Source: CAYVVT01 sp964454335 (GTDB lineage Bacteria > Fidelibacterota > UBA8477 > JABMPR01). Taken from it: a DNA stretch of 64,000 nucleotides. Below, piece after piece: positions 62,454 to 64,000 of the stretch. The notes below the pieces were generated by a model, which searched no databases, had not been told where the DNA came from, and worked only from the letters and a program-made list of their open reading frames with translations. Location of the stretch: contig CAYVVT010000015.1 in assembly GCA_964454335.1 (NCBI GenBank), positions 8,224 to 72,223 of the forward strand, in the 5' to 3' direction. How positions within the stretch are numbered: position 1 is the stretch's first letter; each line of letters starts with the position of its first letter. Both the position numbers and the translations under genes were made by a program.

Positions 62454-63338
62454 ATGGACCATTTACAGCAACTCGAAGCCAAGAGCGTTCACATCTTTCG
62501 TGAGGCCTACGCCAATTTCAAGAACCTGTGCATGCTGTGGAGTATCGGCAAGGACAGTACTGTCCTGCTCTGGCTGGCAAGGAAGGCATTTTTCGGGCAT
62601 GTCCCCTTTCCCCTGGTGCATATCGACACCCACTACAAGATCCCGGAGATGATCGAATACAGAGATCGCCTGGCTCTGGAGTGGAAGTTGAATATGGTCT
62701 ACGGCGAGAATGGTAAGGCGTTGGCTGCCAAAGAAACATATCCGGACGGGAATGTGGATCGTATCACCTGTTGCTCGAATCTGAAATCCAATGCATTGAA
62801 GAATACGCTCAGCGGCAAATGGCCGCGTTATCGCATGAATCATACGACAAGGGAGTACGAGGTAGACACAAACCTTGAACCATATACGGGTGTGATCGTG
62901 GGCGTTCGCTCCGATGAGGAGGGCTCTCGATCGAAGGAGCGTTATTTTTCTGCTCGGGATGAGGAGAACACCTGGGACATTGCAGAGCAGGCTCCTGAGT
63001 TCTGGAACCAGTTCAAAACCGACTTTGCCCCTGGGACGCATGTGAGAATTCATCCCCTACTGGATTGGACGGAACTGAATATCTGGGAATATATCGAGCG
63101 GGAGAGTATCCCTACAGTCAGCCTGTACTATGATAATGAGGACAAGGGTGAACGGTTTCGTTCACTGGGTTGTTATCCCTGCACCACACCGGTTGAATCG
63201 TCAGCCAAGAATGTCAGAGATATTATCGAAGAACTGAGGACCGGGAAATTCAAGAATATTGCCGAACGATCTGGACGAGCACAAGACCAGGAAGGTGGTG
63301 GGGGATTAGAGGTGCTGAGAAAAGATGGGTATATGTAA
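62454..63338 (+). CDS. cysD: Sulfate adenylyltransferase subunit 2 (CysD)
   Basis: A 294-residue PP-loop ATPase with the SIGKDS loop near residue 30, HIDTHYKIPEMI, DRITCCSNLKSNALK and the C-terminal RFRSLGCYPCTTPV typical of CysD. With CysN it makes APS from sulfate and ATP. The gene ends at 63338. The CysN-like gene follows after 264 bases that contain two copies of the twin-hairpin repeats. Confidence 0.9.
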   Translation: MDHLQQLEAKSVHIFREAYANFKNLCMLWSIGKDSTVLLWLARKAFFGHVPFPLVHIDTHYKIPEMIEYRDRLALEWKLNMVYGENGKALAAKETYPDGNVDRITCCSNLKSNALKNTLSGKWPRYRMNHTTREYEVDTNLEPYTGVIVGVRSDEEGSRSKERYFSARDEENTWDIAEQAPEFWNQFKTDFAPGTHVRIHPLLDWTELNIWEYIERESIPTVSLYYDNEDKGERFRSLGCYPCTTPVESSAKNVRDIIEELRTGKFKNIAERSGRAQDQEGGGGLEVLRKDGYM

Positions 63339-63357
63339 GTGTGGAGCTAAACCGAAA

Positions 63358-63394
63358 GGATTGCTTCGTCGCCCAAAGGCTCCTCGCAATGACT
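63358..63394. repeat. Partial twin-hairpin repeat in the cysD-cysN gap
   Basis: A short copy (GGATTGCTTCGTCGCC ... CTCCTCGCAATGAC) of the right half of the element, 20 bases after the cysD stop. Confidence 0.55.
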
Positions 63395-63432
63395 GAGGAT
63401 TAATGAGTTCACAGGAAAGAAATAAAGTAATA

Positions 63433-63541
63433 GTCATCACGAGGGGTGTCCTGTGGACAGCCCGTGGTGATCTAGTAAGCCTTGGTCCGGAGCTTTGTCG
63501 ACTAGATTGCCACGTCACCCTGAGGGGCTCCTCGCAATGAC
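63433..63541. repeat. Twin-hairpin repeat G
   Basis: A 109-base element with ends GTCATCACGAGG and CCTCGCAATGAC, left tip GGTGTCC/GGACAGCC and right half ATTGCCACGTCACCC ... GAGGGGC. It lies between cysD and cysN, 12 kb from the other copies, so the family is dispersed. Confidence 0.8.
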
Positions 63542-63602
63542 GGTATCGGTGTCATAAAAGGCGAATGAGTAATTTGTGGTTGAGTTAGCAAGCAGAGAAT
63601 CA

Positions 63603-64000
63603 ATGAACGTCGTCATCGTCGGCCACGTGGACCACGGTAAAAGCACCGTGATCGGCAGGCTGATGGCAGACACGGGTTCCTTGCCTGAGGGCAAGCTGGA
63701 ACAGGTCAAACGCGAATGTGAACGCAACGCCAAACCATTTGAATATGCCTTCCTACTGGATGCCTTGCATGACGAACAGGACCAGGGGATCACGATAGAT
63801 GCCGCGCGGGTCTTTTTCAAGACGGAGCTGCGGGATTACATCATCATCGATGCACCCGGTCATATCGAATTTCTCAAGAACATGATCACCGGCGCCGCCC
63901 GGGCAGAAGCCGCCTTACTGGTCATCGATGCGGACGAAGGGGTGCAGGAGAATTCACGCAGGCATGGTTATATGCTCAGTATGCTGGGGATCAAGCAGGT
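63603..64000 (+). CDS. cysN: CysN-like sulfate-adenylyltransferase GTPase, partial (runs off window)
   Basis: The first 132 residues of a translation-factor-type GTPase: G1 in VGHVDHGKSTVIGRL, the switch region in DEQDQGITIDAARV, G3 in IDAPGHIEFLKNMITGA. It follows cysD, and the DQGITID motif with the GAARAEAAL region fits CysN, whose GTPase drives APS formation. The G1 sequence GHVDHGKS is closer to EF-Tu than to the usual CysN GSVDDGKS. The ATG at 63603 is chosen for the family start; GTG 63576 is possible. The 3' end is outside the window. Confidence 0.8.
   Translation, partial: MNVVIVGHVDHGKSTVIGRLMADTGSLPEGKLEQVKRECERNAKPFEYAFLLDALHDEQDQGITIDAARVFFKTELRDYIIIDAPGHIEFLKNMITGAARAEAALLVIDADEGVQENSRRHGYMLSMLGIKQ

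Overview
The window looks like a stretch of chromosome from a Gram-negative, free-living bacterium of the FCB (Fibrobacterota-Chlorobiota-Bacteroidota) superphylum. The best clue is a large secreted protein (20947-24891, minus) with tandem carboxypeptidase-regulatory-like repeats and a C-terminal FlgD-like/type IX secretion sorting tail (NYPNPFNPST ... ending KKMLLMR). That tail is typical of Candidatus Marinimicrobia, Calditrichota, KSB1 and Ignavibacteria. Several lipoproteins, a secretin and a DUF1207-type outer-membrane barrel confirm a two-membrane envelope. The exact phylum is inference. No rRNA or tRNA gene was seen.

Layout. 1-7.9 kb: a signalling module of a very large hybrid histidine kinase with a periplasmic solute-binding sensor, a receiver-adenylate cyclase and a receiver-HD-GYP protein. 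7.9-20.9 kb: metabolic and envelope genes, namely a fused aminodeoxychorismate synthase, a DUF1232 protein, a 23-residue-repeat membrane protein, an M14 carboxypeptidase, a remnant of a chemotaxis receptor, a pair of amidohydrolase-fold proteins (one half of the first and all of the second lack the metal HxH motif), a VOC protein and a GH20 lipoprotein. 20.9-29.5 kb: the type IX substrate and two paralogous TPR regulators carrying two Fis-like helix-turn-helix segments each, in divergent units. 29.8-48.5 kb: a long, all-plus type IV pilus/type II secretion cluster in the order ExeA-like ATPase (truncated), PilM-PilN fusion, PilO, PilP, PilQ secretin, two PilT-type ATPases, a receiver, PilD, PilB, a sigma-54 activator, PilC, two pilins and four to five minor pseudopilins. 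A good sigma-54 promoter lies before the first pilin. 48.5-55.3 kb: small membrane proteins, a bactofilin-like secreted protein, a block of twin-hairpin repeats around a GIY-YIG nuclease gene, a DUF1207 barrel, a lipoprotein, a lone HPt protein, a hexaheme cytochrome lipoprotein with a collagen-like stretch, and an Lrp/AsnC regulator. 55.6-64 kb: a giant GH13 protein and a sulfate-activation/nucleotide-sugar group (Sat-CysC fusion, RfbC, a sugar-nucleotide epimerase, CysD, and CysN running off the end).

How it fits together. The kinase module could couple an extracellular small ligand to both cAMP and c-di-GMP levels. The pilus cluster has everything needed for assembly and retraction, with a local sigma-54 activator as the obvious candidate to control the pilin promoter. 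The last group would make APS/PAPS beside nucleotide-sugar enzymes, which suggests sulfated surface polysaccharide.

Most unusual points. (1) The pilus cluster starts with an AAA ATPase cut off just after Walker B and running out of frame into the acidic leader of PilM-PilN. (2) The repeats between 50.0 and 51.4 kb, and again between cysD and cysN, are paired hairpins whose stem tips differ in sequence but keep base pairing, with a nuclease gene embedded among them. (3) The two TPR/double-HTH paralogues have no recognisable ATPase or receiver domain. All functional calls come from reading the sequence and from knowledge of the families; no database search was run.
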